A stretch of 64,000 bases of DNA from an uncultured Lachnospiraceae bacterium (GTDB lineage: Bacteria > Bacillota > Clostridia > Lachnospirales > Lachnospiraceae), in NCBI GenBank assembly GCA_900544445.1, contig UQVK01000007.1, positions 12,715-76,714 of the forward strand, in the 5' to 3' direction. Both the position numbers and the translations under genes were made by a program. Below are positions 26,575-34,653 of this stretch, piece by piece (the stretch's first letter is position 1; every line of letters begins with the position of its first letter). The notes under the pieces were generated by a model, which saw only the letters and a program-made list of their open reading frames with translations, had not been told where the DNA came from and did not search any database.

Positions 26575-28332
26575 ATGGACGTAATTCTGAAGGATGGAAG
26601 CAGAGGCGAGCAGGAGTTTGCGGACAAGGACGGAGCGAGAACCTTCCGTCATACGACTTCCCATATTCTGGCACAGGCGGTAAAGCGCCTGTATCCGGAT
26701 ACGAAGCTGGCGATCGGACCGGCAATTGAGGATGGCTTCTATTATGATTTTGAGTTTAAGGAGCCCATTTCCAGCGAGGATTTTTCCGCAATCGAAAAGG
26801 AAATGAAGAAGATTGTGAAGGAGCGCCTGCCGCTGGAGCGCTTTACGCTTTCCCGTGATGAGGCGATCGCCTTCATGAAGGAGAGAAACGAAGACTATAA
26901 GGTGGAGCTGATCGAGGATCTGCCGGAGGATGCGGTAATCAGCTTTTACCGTCAGGGCGAATTCGTGGATCTGTGCGCAGGCCCGCATCTGGACAATACC
27001 AAATATGTGAAGGCCATCAAGCTCACCAGCCTGGCGGGAGCCTACTGGAGAGGCAGCGAAAAGAATAAGATGCTCACCAGGATCTACGGCACCTCCTTCC
27101 CGGATAAGGAGCAACTGAAGGAGTATCTGGATCGGATCGAGGAGGCGAAGAAGCGGGATCACCGCAAGCTGGGAAAGGAGCTGGGCATTTTCACCATCAT
27201 GGAGGAAGGCCCCGGATTCCCGTTCTTCCTTCCCAAGGGAATGGTGCTGAAGAACATCCTGATCGATTACTGGAGAAGACTGCATGACAGAGAGGGCTAT
27301 CAGGAGATCTCCACGCCCATCATTCTGAACCGGAAGCTCTGGGAGACCTCCGGACACTGGGATCATTATCGGGAAAACATGTACACCACCGTGATCGATG
27401 GCGAGGACTACGCGGTGAAGCCCATGAACTGCCCGGGCGGCATGCTGGTATATAAATCCCAGCCCCGTTCCTACCGGGATCTGCCGCTTCGTATCGGCGA
27501 GCTGGGACTGGTGCACCGTCATGAAAAGTCCGGCCAGCTTCACGGCCTGATGCGCGTGCGCTGCTTCACTCAGGATGATGCGCATATTTTCATGACCAGG
27601 GAACAGATTACGGATGAAATCAAGGGCGTGATGCGCCTGATTGATGAGGTCTACAGCCGTTTTGGACTGACCTATCATATGGAGCTGTCCACCAGACCCG
27701 AAGACAGCATGGGAAGCGACGAGGATTGGGAGATTGCAACCGATGCGCTTCGTAAGGCATTGGATGAGGTAGGAAAAGGATATGTGGTGAATGAAGGAGA
27801 CGGCGCGTTCTATGGCCCGAAGATTGATTTCCATCTGACCGATTCCCTTGGAAGAACCTGGCAGTGCGGAACCATCCAGCTCGACTTCCAGCTTCCGCAG
27901 CGCTTTGAGGCGGAATATATGGGAGCGGACGGCGAGAAGCACCGCCCGATCATGATCCACCGTGTAGTATATGGAGCACTTGAGCGTTTCATCGGCATCC
28001 TGATCGAGCATTACGCGGGCAAGTTCCCGGTATGGCTGGCTCCGGTGCAGGTGAAGGTCCTTCCCATTTCCGAGAAATTCTTCGGATTCGGAGAGGAGAT
28101 TCTGAAGAAGCTTAAAGATGCCGGCATCCGCTGCGAAATGGATCAGCGCGATGAAAAGATCGGCTACAAGATCCGCAGCGCCCAGATGGAGAAGGTTCCC
28201 TATATGCTCATCGTAGGCCAGAAGGAAGAAGAGACCGGAACCGTTTCCGTCAGAAGCAGGGACGACGGCGATCTGGGAAGCCAGGAGCTTGACGCCTTTA
28301 TCCAGAAGGTTGTAGAAGAAGGAAAAGAATAA
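26575..28332 (+). CDS. thrS: Threonine--tRNA ligase lacking most of the TGS domain
   Basis: 585 residues against about 640 for the common form. After a short VILKDGS stub of the N-terminal TGS domain, the chain goes almost directly to the editing domain (RHTTSHILAQAVKRLYP, with the zinc-like H..H and later VDLCAGPHL), then the class II catalytic core (KPMNCPGGM, HRHEKSGQLHGLMRVRCFTQDDAHIF, PIMIHRVVYGALERFIGIL) and the anticodon-binding domain. Charges tRNA-Thr. The ATG at 26575 is 10 bases from GGAG; an in-frame ATG at 26566 is too close. Controlled by the T-box upstream. Confidence 0.93.
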   Translation: MDVILKDGSRGEQEFADKDGARTFRHTTSHILAQAVKRLYPDTKLAIGPAIEDGFYYDFEFKEPISSEDFSAIEKEMKKIVKERLPLERFTLSRDEAIAFMKERNEDYKVELIEDLPEDAVISFYRQGEFVDLCAGPHLDNTKYVKAIKLTSLAGAYWRGSEKNKMLTRIYGTSFPDKEQLKEYLDRIEEAKKRDHRKLGKELGIFTIMEEGPGFPFFLPKGMVLKNILIDYWRRLHDREGYQEISTPIILNRKLWETSGHWDHYRENMYTTVIDGEDYAVKPMNCPGGMLVYKSQPRSYRDLPLRIGELGLVHRHEKSGQLHGLMRVRCFTQDDAHIFMTREQITDEIKGVMRLIDEVYSRFGLTYHMELSTRPEDSMGSDEDWEIATDALRKALDEVGKGYVVNEGDGAFYGPKIDFHLTDSLGRTWQCGTIQLDFQLPQRFEAEYMGADGEKHRPIMIHRVVYGALERFIGILIEHYAGKFPVWLAPVQVKVLPISEKFFGFGEEILKKLKDAGIRCEMDQRDEKIGYKIRSAQMEKVPYMLIVGQKEEETGTVSVRSRDDGDLGSQELDAFIQKVVEEGKE

Positions 28333-28364
28333 AGAGCGAAAAGTCTGTGACAGATCAGATAAAG

Positions 28365-28408
28365 CAGAAAGGGCCGCCCGGTATTTTCCCGGACGGTCCT
28401 TTCTGTGC
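28365..28408 (+). terminator. Hairpin after thrS
   Basis: CAGAAAGGGCCG..CCCGG pairs with CCCGG..CGGTCCTTTCTG around TATTTT. There is no long T run, so it may be a weak terminator or an mRNA-protecting hairpin. The rest of the gap 28409-28605 is A-rich and holds no gene I can support. Confidence 0.5.
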
Positions 28409-28605
28409 AGGTGTGCCTGGCGGACGGCTGCATGGATGGGTAAGCCCGTTTAGCAGAATCCTGGCGTAGAAAGAAACAAAAATACAATTCTATGCAACAA
28501 ACAATATAGATGGAAATAAGAGAACTATCTAAAATAAAAGAGAAAAAAGATTCCTCTGAGAAGCAAAAAGCAAAAATAAATTGAGATGTATGGGAAGGAG
28601 ATATT

Positions 28606-29736
28606 ATGGTAAAACTGACACCGCCCATGGGGTGGAATTCCTGGAACACCTTCGGGGCAAACATCAATGAGGCACTGATCAAGGAAACGGCGGACGCGAT
28701 GGTGGAGAGCGGGCTGCTGGAAAAGGGGTACGAATACCTGGTCATTGACGACTGCTGGTCCTTAAAGACCAGAGATGAAAATGAGCGGCTGGTGCCGGAC
28801 CCGGAGAAGTTTCCGAACGGCATGAAGGCTGTGGCAGATTATGTGCACAGCAAGGGACTGAAGTTCGGTATGTATTCCTGTGCCGGAAATCTGACCTGCG
28901 CCGGTTATCCGGGCAGCTTCGAGCATGAGTTCATCGATGCCAAAACCTTTGCGGAGTGGGGCGTGGATTTCCTGAAGTACGATTACTGCTATCACAGCCC
29001 TATCATTCACGGACAGTATTTGTACCGCAGAATGGGACTCGCTCTCGAAAACTGCGGACGTGACATCCTCTTTTCCGCCTGCTCCTGGGGAAGCGACCAG
29101 ACCCATGAATGGATCAAGACGTCAGCGGCTTCCATGTGGCGCTCCACAGGGGATATTTTTGATACCTGGGAATCCGTGAAGGATCTGACAAAGCAGCAGG
29201 AGAAGCTGCATCCTTACAACGGCGTGGGCTGCTTCAACGATATGGACATGCTGATCGTTGGCATGTACGGCAAAGGAAACGTGGGACTGGAGGGCTGCAC
29301 GGATACCCAGTATAAGACCCATTATTCCATCTGGGCGCTGCTGGGCTCTCCTCTGATGATCGGCTGCGATATCCGGAACATGAATGAAGAAACCAGGAAA
29401 ATCCTCTGCAACGAGGAACTCATCGCCATCAATCAGGACAGGGCCTGCCGCCAGCCGGTGAAGTTAAACGGCATCTGGGCCGGAGACGATATGGTCATTT
29501 ATTCCCGCCAGCTGGAAAACGGCGACGTTGCCATCGGCCTGTTCAACCTGAGCGAAGAGAAGGCTGCCGCCCGCTTCAATCTGGATGAAATCGGACTGGG
29601 CTTCTCCACGGGAAAGACACTGGATATGTACGAGGTCTGGACCGGCGAGAACTTCCGGGTGGATAATTCCACGGTGATCCGGGAACTGGAACCCTTCGCC
29701 TGTGAGGTATACCGCGCAAAGGTGGTCGATCTGTAA
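28606..29736 (+). CDS. Alpha-galactosidase, GH27 family
   Basis: 376 residues without signal peptide, so cytosolic. TPPMGWNSWNTFG opens the barrel, VDFLKYDYCYH holds the catalytic nucleophile aspartate, and WRSTGDIFD matches the acid/base region; FNDMDMLIVG and LLGSPLMIGCDIR are also family hallmarks. It removes terminal alpha-galactose from oligosaccharides such as melibiose or raffinose taken up by the cell. AAGGAGATATT precedes the ATG. No transporter or regulator is next to it. The stop TAA shares its last base with the next ATG. Confidence 0.92.
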   Translation: MVKLTPPMGWNSWNTFGANINEALIKETADAMVESGLLEKGYEYLVIDDCWSLKTRDENERLVPDPEKFPNGMKAVADYVHSKGLKFGMYSCAGNLTCAGYPGSFEHEFIDAKTFAEWGVDFLKYDYCYHSPIIHGQYLYRRMGLALENCGRDILFSACSWGSDQTHEWIKTSAASMWRSTGDIFDTWESVKDLTKQQEKLHPYNGVGCFNDMDMLIVGMYGKGNVGLEGCTDTQYKTHYSIWALLGSPLMIGCDIRNMNEETRKILCNEELIAINQDRACRQPVKLNGIWAGDDMVIYSRQLENGDVAIGLFNLSEEKAAARFNLDEIGLGFSTGKTLDMYEVWTGENFRVDNSTVIRELEPFACEVYRAKVVDL

Positions 29737-29927
29737 TGTCTGTCTGCGTAAAATGCGGGAAAACCCTGACCTATAATGAGATCGGGGCCTACCGGAAATT
29801 CGTGAACCGGGGAGGAAAAGACTTCCTGTGTAAGGAGTGCCTGGCCAAACGGCTGGGCATCTCCCCGGAAAGAATCGATCAGAAAATAGAAGAGTTTAAA
29901 CTGCAGGGCTGTACCCTTTTCGTATGA
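29736..29927 (+). CDS. Small zinc-ribbon protein
   Basis: 63 residues. Two cysteine pairs, CVKCGK near the start and CKECLAKRLG in the middle, fit a zinc ribbon; the rest is a short basic helix (ISPERIDQKIEEFKLQG). Translation is coupled to the alpha-galactosidase through a TAATG overlap. Similar single-domain ribbons are usual in Clostridia but I know no function. No membrane segment. Confidence 0.75.
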   Translation: MSVCVKCGKTLTYNEIGAYRKFVNRGGKDFLCKECLAKRLGISPERIDQKIEEFKLQGCTLFV

Positions 29928-29942
29928 AGATGAGAAGGGGCA

Positions 29943-29984
29943 GAAAAAATGGAGCCGCAGCCGTTTGAAAAGGGGCTGCGGCTC
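29943..29984 (-). terminator. Terminator of the minus-strand membrane protein gene
   Basis: GAGCCGCAGCC (29952-29962) and GGCTGCGGCTC (29974-29984) form an 11-bp stem. On the minus strand it is followed by CATTTTTTC, so it ends the gene at 30022; it may also stop the alpha-galactosidase transcript. Confidence 0.7.
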
Positions 29985-30021
29985 GTGATACAAGCGAAAG
30001 GGGACAGAACCACATTATCGC

Positions 30022-30354
30022 TCACAGCAGAAACAGCTTTATGATTCCGCCTGCCACAGAGATTGTGACCAGAAGGCGCGCCGCCATACGGGCCTTATCC
30101 TCTGAAGAGCGGATATGCAGTACAATGCCGGCCACACTGAGAAAACCAATTGCCCAGGTGATGAGCCTTTCCAGGGTGTAGTTGGTGGGAAGGCCAGTGG
30201 CGCTGACGACAGCTATGAACATTCCCCACACTGCCATGATATAGAAGATAACCTGCCGTGCCACGGGACTTTTCATCAGATACAGCAGGGAAATTCCCAC
30301 CACGCTGATTACGCTCATTACAATAAACAGAATCATCAAAAGTCCTAATGCCAT
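30022..30354 (-). CDS. Small integral membrane protein, unknown function
   Basis: 110 residues with three to four hydrophobic helices (about 3-25, 33-53, 62-80, 90-109) joined by short basic loops. The ATG at 30354 follows GCGAGG at five bases; a longer frame from 30420 would start inside the hairpin element. No family recognised. Its leader is a copy of the three-hairpin element also found before rpiB and upp, and that is the only clue to its control. Confidence 0.7.
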   Translation of the reverse strand: MALGLLMILFIVMSVISVVGISLLYLMKSPVARQVIFYIMAVWGMFIAVVSATGLPTNYTLERLITWAIGFLSVAGIVLHIRSSEDKARMAARLLVTISVAGGIIKLFLL

Positions 30355-30358
30355 ATTT

Positions 30359-30480
30359 TCCTCGCTTTCCGCCGCCGAATAGGCGGCATTTAATTTGTAA
30401 GAATTTGCCTGAGAAGGCAAATTCCAGGCCGAGCCGGAGGCCCGGCCGCCTCGCTTTCCGCCGCCGAACAGGCGGCATTT
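30359..30480 (-). repeat. Three-hairpin element, copy D
   Basis: Read on the minus strand: an extra hairpin 3 with GGAAAGCGAGG (30476-30449), hairpin 1 (30447-30427, GGCCGGGCC/GGCTCGGCC), hairpin 2 (30424-30401, GAATTTGCC/GGCAAATTC), hairpin 3 (30387-30371, GCCGCC/GGCGGC) and GGAAAGCGAGG as ribosome site of the next gene. Linkers such as TTACAAATTAAATGC match TCACAGATTCAAATGC of copy A, while the stem bases differ. Confidence 0.8.
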
Positions 30481-30545
30481 GTTTTTGATGGCTTTACTTT
30501 ATCATGAGATTATAAGGAAAATTTTGAGGCAATTCTGAAGAAATT

Positions 30546-31601
30546 CTAAAGGCAGGGCGGAAGAGACAGGGAAATTTCCACGGTAAAATCCTGCTGATTC
30601 TTTTGGATATCCAGGGTTCCACCGTAGTCGGCGGCAATGCGCCGGATGCTGTTCAGCCCGATTCCGCTGCTTTCCGGGGCGGGTTCCTGTCGTTTCCTGA
30701 TCCCGTTTTTCTGCGTTATGGTCAGATGGTTTTCCTTTCCGGTGATCAGAAGCTCCACCGGCCGCTGCGGGTCTGCGTATTTTTCCGTGTTGGAAGCCAG
30801 GTTGTCAAAAATGCGGCGGAAGGCGTAGACATCCGCCATTCCGGAGAAATCCGAAAGGCCGGAGAGATCCGCCCTGCATAAGAAGCGTTCTTCCAGGCTT
30901 TCCTCCCATTCTGCGGCCAGCTGTTCCATCAGGAGGCGGATATGTTCCACCGGTTCCGGATTCTGCGTTTCCCTCCCGAGAAGCCGGTCGGTCAGCTCGC
31001 GGATCTGTTCCGTTTTGGTCTGCATCAGGCGGATATAATCCCGCATTTCCGCTTCGCTCAGGCTGTCCCTGTTCTGCAGCAGCTGCGTATAGGAGAGCAT
31101 GGAGGTGAGGGGCGTGCGGATATCGTGGGACAGGGAACGGACCCAGGCGTTTTTTTCCTCCTGCATTTTCTGCTCCTTTGCGGCAAGCTCTTTTTCGGAT
31201 GCGGCCAGCGCATTGATCCGTTCAGCCAGTTCGGTCAGCTCGTCGTCACCCTCAAGAGGAATGGTGGAATCCATGCGGCTGGCCTGAAGCGCATCCACGC
31301 CCCGGATGATTTTCAGAAGATAGGCCATTCGCTGTCCCAGAAGAAACAGAAACAGGATCAGAAAAATGACCACGGACGCCGTCAGGCAGAGGTTTCGCAG
31401 CCAGATTTTCAAAACGGCCTGACCGGAAGCGCTCAGCAGGATTCCCAGCTGAGACAGCCAGGTGTCCGCCATGGATTCGGAAGTGAAGTAGAGAAAGCAG
31501 AAGGTGAAGGCGGAAATGGCAAAGGAAACCAGGAGAAATTCCAGGATTTCCCCTGCCAGGCGTCTTCTTTTCCGGGAATCCGTTTTCTTTTCAGTCCGCA
31601 T
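30546..31601 (-). CDS. Sensor histidine kinase
   Basis: 351 residues from the ATG at 31601. Two membrane helices (about 18-40 and 65-92) with a very short outer loop, a HAMP-like linker, then SLSHDIRTPLTSMLSYTQ (phospho-histidine), NLASNTEKYAD (N box) and SSGIGLNSIRRIA (G box); the G1 region is replaced by a weak TQKNGIRKR. The short outer loop suggests membrane-internal sensing. It overlaps the regulator's stop by 11 bases, so the pair is co-translated. Confidence 0.9.
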   Translation of the reverse strand: MRTEKKTDSRKRRRLAGEILEFLLVSFAISAFTFCFLYFTSESMADTWLSQLGILLSASGQAVLKIWLRNLCLTASVVIFLILFLFLLGQRMAYLLKIIRGVDALQASRMDSTIPLEGDDELTELAERINALAASEKELAAKEQKMQEEKNAWVRSLSHDIRTPLTSMLSYTQLLQNRDSLSEAEMRDYIRLMQTKTEQIRELTDRLLGRETQNPEPVEHIRLLMEQLAAEWEESLEERFLCRADLSGLSDFSGMADVYAFRRIFDNLASNTEKYADPQRPVELLITGKENHLTITQKNGIRKRQEPAPESSGIGLNSIRRIAADYGGTLDIQKNQQDFTVEISLSLPPCL

Positions 31602-32316
31602 AATACCCCTTTCCCCAGGCGGTTTTGATATAGCGGGGATTTTTGGAGCTGTCCCCCAGTTTTTTTCGGATATTTTTGATGTGAACCATGATGGCGGCAT
31701 CGCCTACCGCTTCTTCTTTCCACACGCTTTGATAAATGTTTTCCAGGGAATAAATTTTTTTACGGTGTGTGAACAGAAGTTCCAGGATTCGGAATTCCGT
31801 TCCGGTAAGGGCGATCATTTCCCCGTTCCGGCTTACGGACTGGCTGTCCGTATCCAGGACCAGATCCTGATACCGGATCTGCCCGGGCGCTTCTGCAGGC
31901 GTTTGCGGTTTTCCGGCGGGTAGAGCGTCGGCCGATGAAGAACTGTAATGCTTCGCCCGGCGCAGAAGCGCTTTCACCCGAAACAGAAGCTCTGCGTTGG
32001 AAAATGGCTTTACGATATAGTCGTCCGCTCCGGCGGAATAGCCGATCGCTTTGTCGGATTCCCCGGAATAGGCGGTGAGAAAGATCATGGGCGCGTAGGT
32101 CTGCTTCCGCAGTTCGGCGCCTGCGGCGAAGCCGGACATCACCGGCATATTGACGTCCAAAATAAACAGATCGATTGTGTCGTCCGCCTTTTTCAGAACT
32201 TCTTCCCCGTTTTCGGCGGAAATGACCTGATATCCCTCTTCTTCCAGAAGCATCCGGAGGACGTTCCGGATTTCCGGATCGTCGTCCGCGATGAGTATTT
32301 TCCCGTGAATTTCCAT
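31591..32316 (-). CDS. OmpR-family response regulator
   Basis: 241 residues. Receiver domain with acidic pair DDDPE near residue 10 and phospho-acceptor in FILDVNMPVMSG, followed by a winged-helix DNA-binding domain (LTGTEFRILELLFTHRKKIYS, VMVHIKNIRKKLGD-like end). Partner of the histidine kinase just downstream. Target genes are not shown by the sequence; the sigma/anti-sigma pair ends 156 bases upstream of it. A GGGGATC-type ribosome site precedes the ATG. Confidence 0.92.
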   Translation of the reverse strand: MEIHGKILIADDDPEIRNVLRMLLEEEGYQVISAENGEEVLKKADDTIDLFILDVNMPVMSGFAAGAELRKQTYAPMIFLTAYSGESDKAIGYSAGADDYIVKPFSNAELLFRVKALLRRAKHYSSSSADALPAGKPQTPAEAPGQIRYQDLVLDTDSQSVSRNGEMIALTGTEFRILELLFTHRKKIYSLENIYQSVWKEEAVGDAAIMVHIKNIRKKLGDSSKNPRYIKTAWGKGYYAD

Positions 32317-32471
32317 AAAGATCCCCCTGACTGTCTATTCTGCATCCACTGTACCACAGACCGGCCGGTTTGTCATTGCAATCAGAGCTTTTAGAATGAA
32401 AAATCGCTGCGGTTCAAAACGGTCTGAACCGCAGCGGCATCGGGGCGCTGTCTGTGTGTCCGCCGAAAAGG

Positions 32472-33974
32472 TCACTGGACGGCAGTGGTCTGTGAGTCAC
32501 CGGCCTTTGCGACTACCCGGATTTCCTCCGGATTGGTCTGGGCGGGGATGCTGGCCGTCATGATCTGGAAACGGGCGAGAATGGTATCCCCGATGGCCAG
32601 ATCGGAAACGGAAAGCTCCGAGCTGCCGTCCAGGCTGAGAACCCTGGTGCTTTCATTTGGAAGCAGATTCAGGCTCTGGTCGGTGACGATGGTTACCTGT
32701 CCGTCTTCAGCAGTCTGGATATCCGTGATCTGCGCACAGGTGGGGATGACGGAGTCTTCTGCCACCTCACAGAACACCACAACGGCGTTTGACATGGGAG
32801 GGACGCTCCTGGTCATGGCCGGGCTGATGTCGGCGTACAGGGTATCGCCCACCGCGATGTCGGAAAGCGTCTTCTGGCTGTAATCTTCAGCGGAAAGAAT
32901 CAGGGTATCCTCCGTGATGTTCAGAAGAACCTGGGGATAAGCCGCTCCTTCCTCGTTATTTTCCAGCAGAATCTGTCCGTCTTCGATCTGCGTTACCGTT
33001 CCCTTAACCCGGATGGAAGAGGCGGCATTTTCCGCGGATTCAACAGAATTCGCGGATCCGGCAGAATCTGCGGATTCTGCAGCGGCCGTATCGGAAGCCT
33101 TTGCCACGAGGCGGATTTCCTCGGGGCTGGTCTGGGCGGGAATGCTCATGGTCATGATCTGGTATTTTGCCAGAATGGTATCTCCGACAGCCAGATCGGA
33201 AGCGTCAAGGGTTTCCCCGCCGTCCAGGGAAAGAACAGCGGTGTCCTCTCCGGGGATCAGAATCAGATCCTGATCGGTGGTGATGCGCAGCGTGCCGTCG
33301 TCATCCGTGCTGATATCCGTGATCTGCGCGTAAGTGGGAACGGCAGAATCCTCCGGGATTTCACAGAAAACGGTAAAGGCGTTTGCCATGGGCGGAAGGC
33401 TCCTGGTCATGGCCGGGCTGATGTCGGCGTACAGGGTATCGCCCACCGCGATGTCGGAAAGCGTTTTCTGACTGCAATCCTCGCCGGAGAGGATCAGGGT
33501 ATCCTCCGTAAGGTTCAGAAGAACCTGGGGATAAGCGGCGCCTTCCTCGTCATTTTCCAGCAGAATCTGTCCGTTTTCGATCTGCGCTACCGTGCCGTAA
33601 ACGCGGATGGAGGAAGAAGCGGTGTTTTCCACGGCAGCGGTGGAATCTTCCGGAGAAGCAGTAGAAGAGGCTGTTTCCGTGGAATCTCCGGCTGCGGTTT
33701 CCGTGGCGGTAAAGGCCGCTGCTTCCGGTGTCTGCCCGTCAGAAGGCGCCATACGCGACTGAGAGGCGGCATCACTTCCCTGCGGGGTGCGCAGGGAAGC
33801 GGGAAGAACCCTGAGAACGACGAAGCCCAGAACGCAGGCTGCGGCAAGTGTACCGATAGCGGCAATCCATTTTTTTTCCATATGTCTCTTTCCTTTCTTT
33901 AAACCCTTCTGGACAGCGTCGGAAAGACCGTCCGGCAGAGGGATGTTCTGATAGTTTTCTTTTCCCTTATTCAT
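32472..33974 (-). CDS. Membrane protein with duplicated extracytoplasmic domain, putative anti-sigma factor
   Basis: 500 residues. A short cytosolic part (1-35), one membrane helix (36-57), a low-complexity A/S/T/E linker (60-120), then two copies of a domain of about 172 residues (about 122-293 and 318-491) separated by another S/A/E-rich linker. The copies share long identical runs such as KTLSDIAVGDTLYADISPAM. The gene follows the ECF sigma factor with a 24-base gap, which is the usual place of an anti-sigma factor. No known anti-sigma domain was recognised in the N-terminus, so the role is inferred from context. Confidence 0.7.
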   Translation of the reverse strand: MNKGKENYQNIPLPDGLSDAVQKGLKKGKRHMEKKWIAAIGTLAAACVLGFVVLRVLPASLRTPQGSDAASQSRMAPSDGQTPEAAAFTATETAAGDSTETASSTASPEDSTAAVENTASSSIRVYGTVAQIENGQILLENDEEGAAYPQVLLNLTEDTLILSGEDCSQKTLSDIAVGDTLYADISPAMTRSLPPMANAFTVFCEIPEDSAVPTYAQITDISTDDDGTLRITTDQDLILIPGEDTAVLSLDGGETLDASDLAVGDTILAKYQIMTMSIPAQTSPEEIRLVAKASDTAAAESADSAGSANSVESAENAASSIRVKGTVTQIEDGQILLENNEEGAAYPQVLLNITEDTLILSAEDYSQKTLSDIAVGDTLYADISPAMTRSVPPMSNAVVVFCEVAEDSVIPTCAQITDIQTAEDGQVTIVTDQSLNLLPNESTRVLSLDGSSELSVSDLAIGDTILARFQIMTASIPAQTNPEEIRVVAKAGDSQTTAVQ

Positions 33975-33998
33975 GCAAATGCGCTCCTTTCTTGAATT

Positions 33999-34484
33999 TC
34001 AGGCAAGAATGGCGGTCCGAAGCTTTCCGATGATGCGGTAAAGCCGGGTTTTCACCGTACTTTCCGGAAGATTCAGGATGGACGAGATTTCCCGGAAGCT
34101 CCTGTCCTCGAAATATTTCAGGATGATCAGGGATTTTTCATCCGGAGAAAGGGTGTCCAGCGCCTGATACAGATCGAGTCTGTCATCCACGGAGAGGTCC
34201 TCTTCCCTGGCGGGCAGGGAGTCGTCGGGCTCGTAAAAATCGTACCGGTTCTGTTTTTTCAGAAGATCGCAGGCGCAGTTGATGATGATACGGCTCATCC
34301 AGGTGTCAAAAAATTCCGGCTTTTCCAGGCGTTTCAGATGGATGAAGCCCCGGTAGGCAGCCTCAGAGAGAATCTCCAGCGCGTCATGTTCGTTTTTGAC
34401 GTAGCAGTATGCCAGCCTGTAGAATTTTGCCTGGGATTCCTCCATGCGCCGGGCGAACTGTTTTGCTGTCATGGAATGGTTCAT
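33999..34484 (-). CDS. ECF-type RNA polymerase sigma factor
   Basis: 161 residues. Region 2 (about 10-75: KFYRLAYCYVKNEHDALEI and FDTWMSRIIINCACDLLKK) and region 4 (about 105-158: LSPDEKSLIILKYFEDRSFREI then LPESTVKTRLYR) are clear. It directs transcription of a stress or envelope regulon and is probably held by the membrane protein encoded next. The first ATG follows GAGGGGT; a second in-frame ATG four codons on is less well placed. A sequence resembling an ECF promoter lies upstream at 34543-34573, suggesting self-control. Confidence 0.92.
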   Translation of the reverse strand: MNHSMTAKQFARRMEESQAKFYRLAYCYVKNEHDALEILSEAAYRGFIHLKRLEKPEFFDTWMSRIIINCACDLLKKQNRYDFYEPDDSLPAREEDLSVDDRLDLYQALDTLSPDEKSLIILKYFEDRSFREISSILNLPESTVKTRLYRIIGKLRTAILA

Positions 34485-34542
34485 TACCCCTCTGTTTCCT
34501 TTCTGCCGCCGTGAGGAGGCATATTGTTTTCTGTTTTCACCT

Positions 34543-34573
34543 ATTAGACTGTCCGGGAAGAGAAAAAGTTTGC
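34543..34573 (-). promoter_or_regulatory. Possible ECF-type autoregulated promoter
   Basis: On the minus strand GCAAACTTTT (34573-34564) and AGTCTAAT (34550-34543) are separated by about 13 bases, close to the TGAAAC..TTTT / CGTCTAA pattern of SigV/ECF30-like promoters. Between it and the sigma start is a small hairpin TGCCTCC-TCAC-GGCGGCA (34521-34504) similar to hairpin 3 of the three-hairpin element. Confidence 0.4.
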
Positions 34574-34653
34574 GTTATTTTCAAAAAAATGATAAAAGTT
34601 AGTATGGCATTGGAAAGTATAGCATTGGTCGGCATGGAGGTAAAGATTTAAAA

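Noticed and set aside
26545..28011. 488-codon open frame on the minus strand
   Set aside because: It lies antisense to thrS and shows no domain or ribosome site; a shadow of a GC-biased gene.
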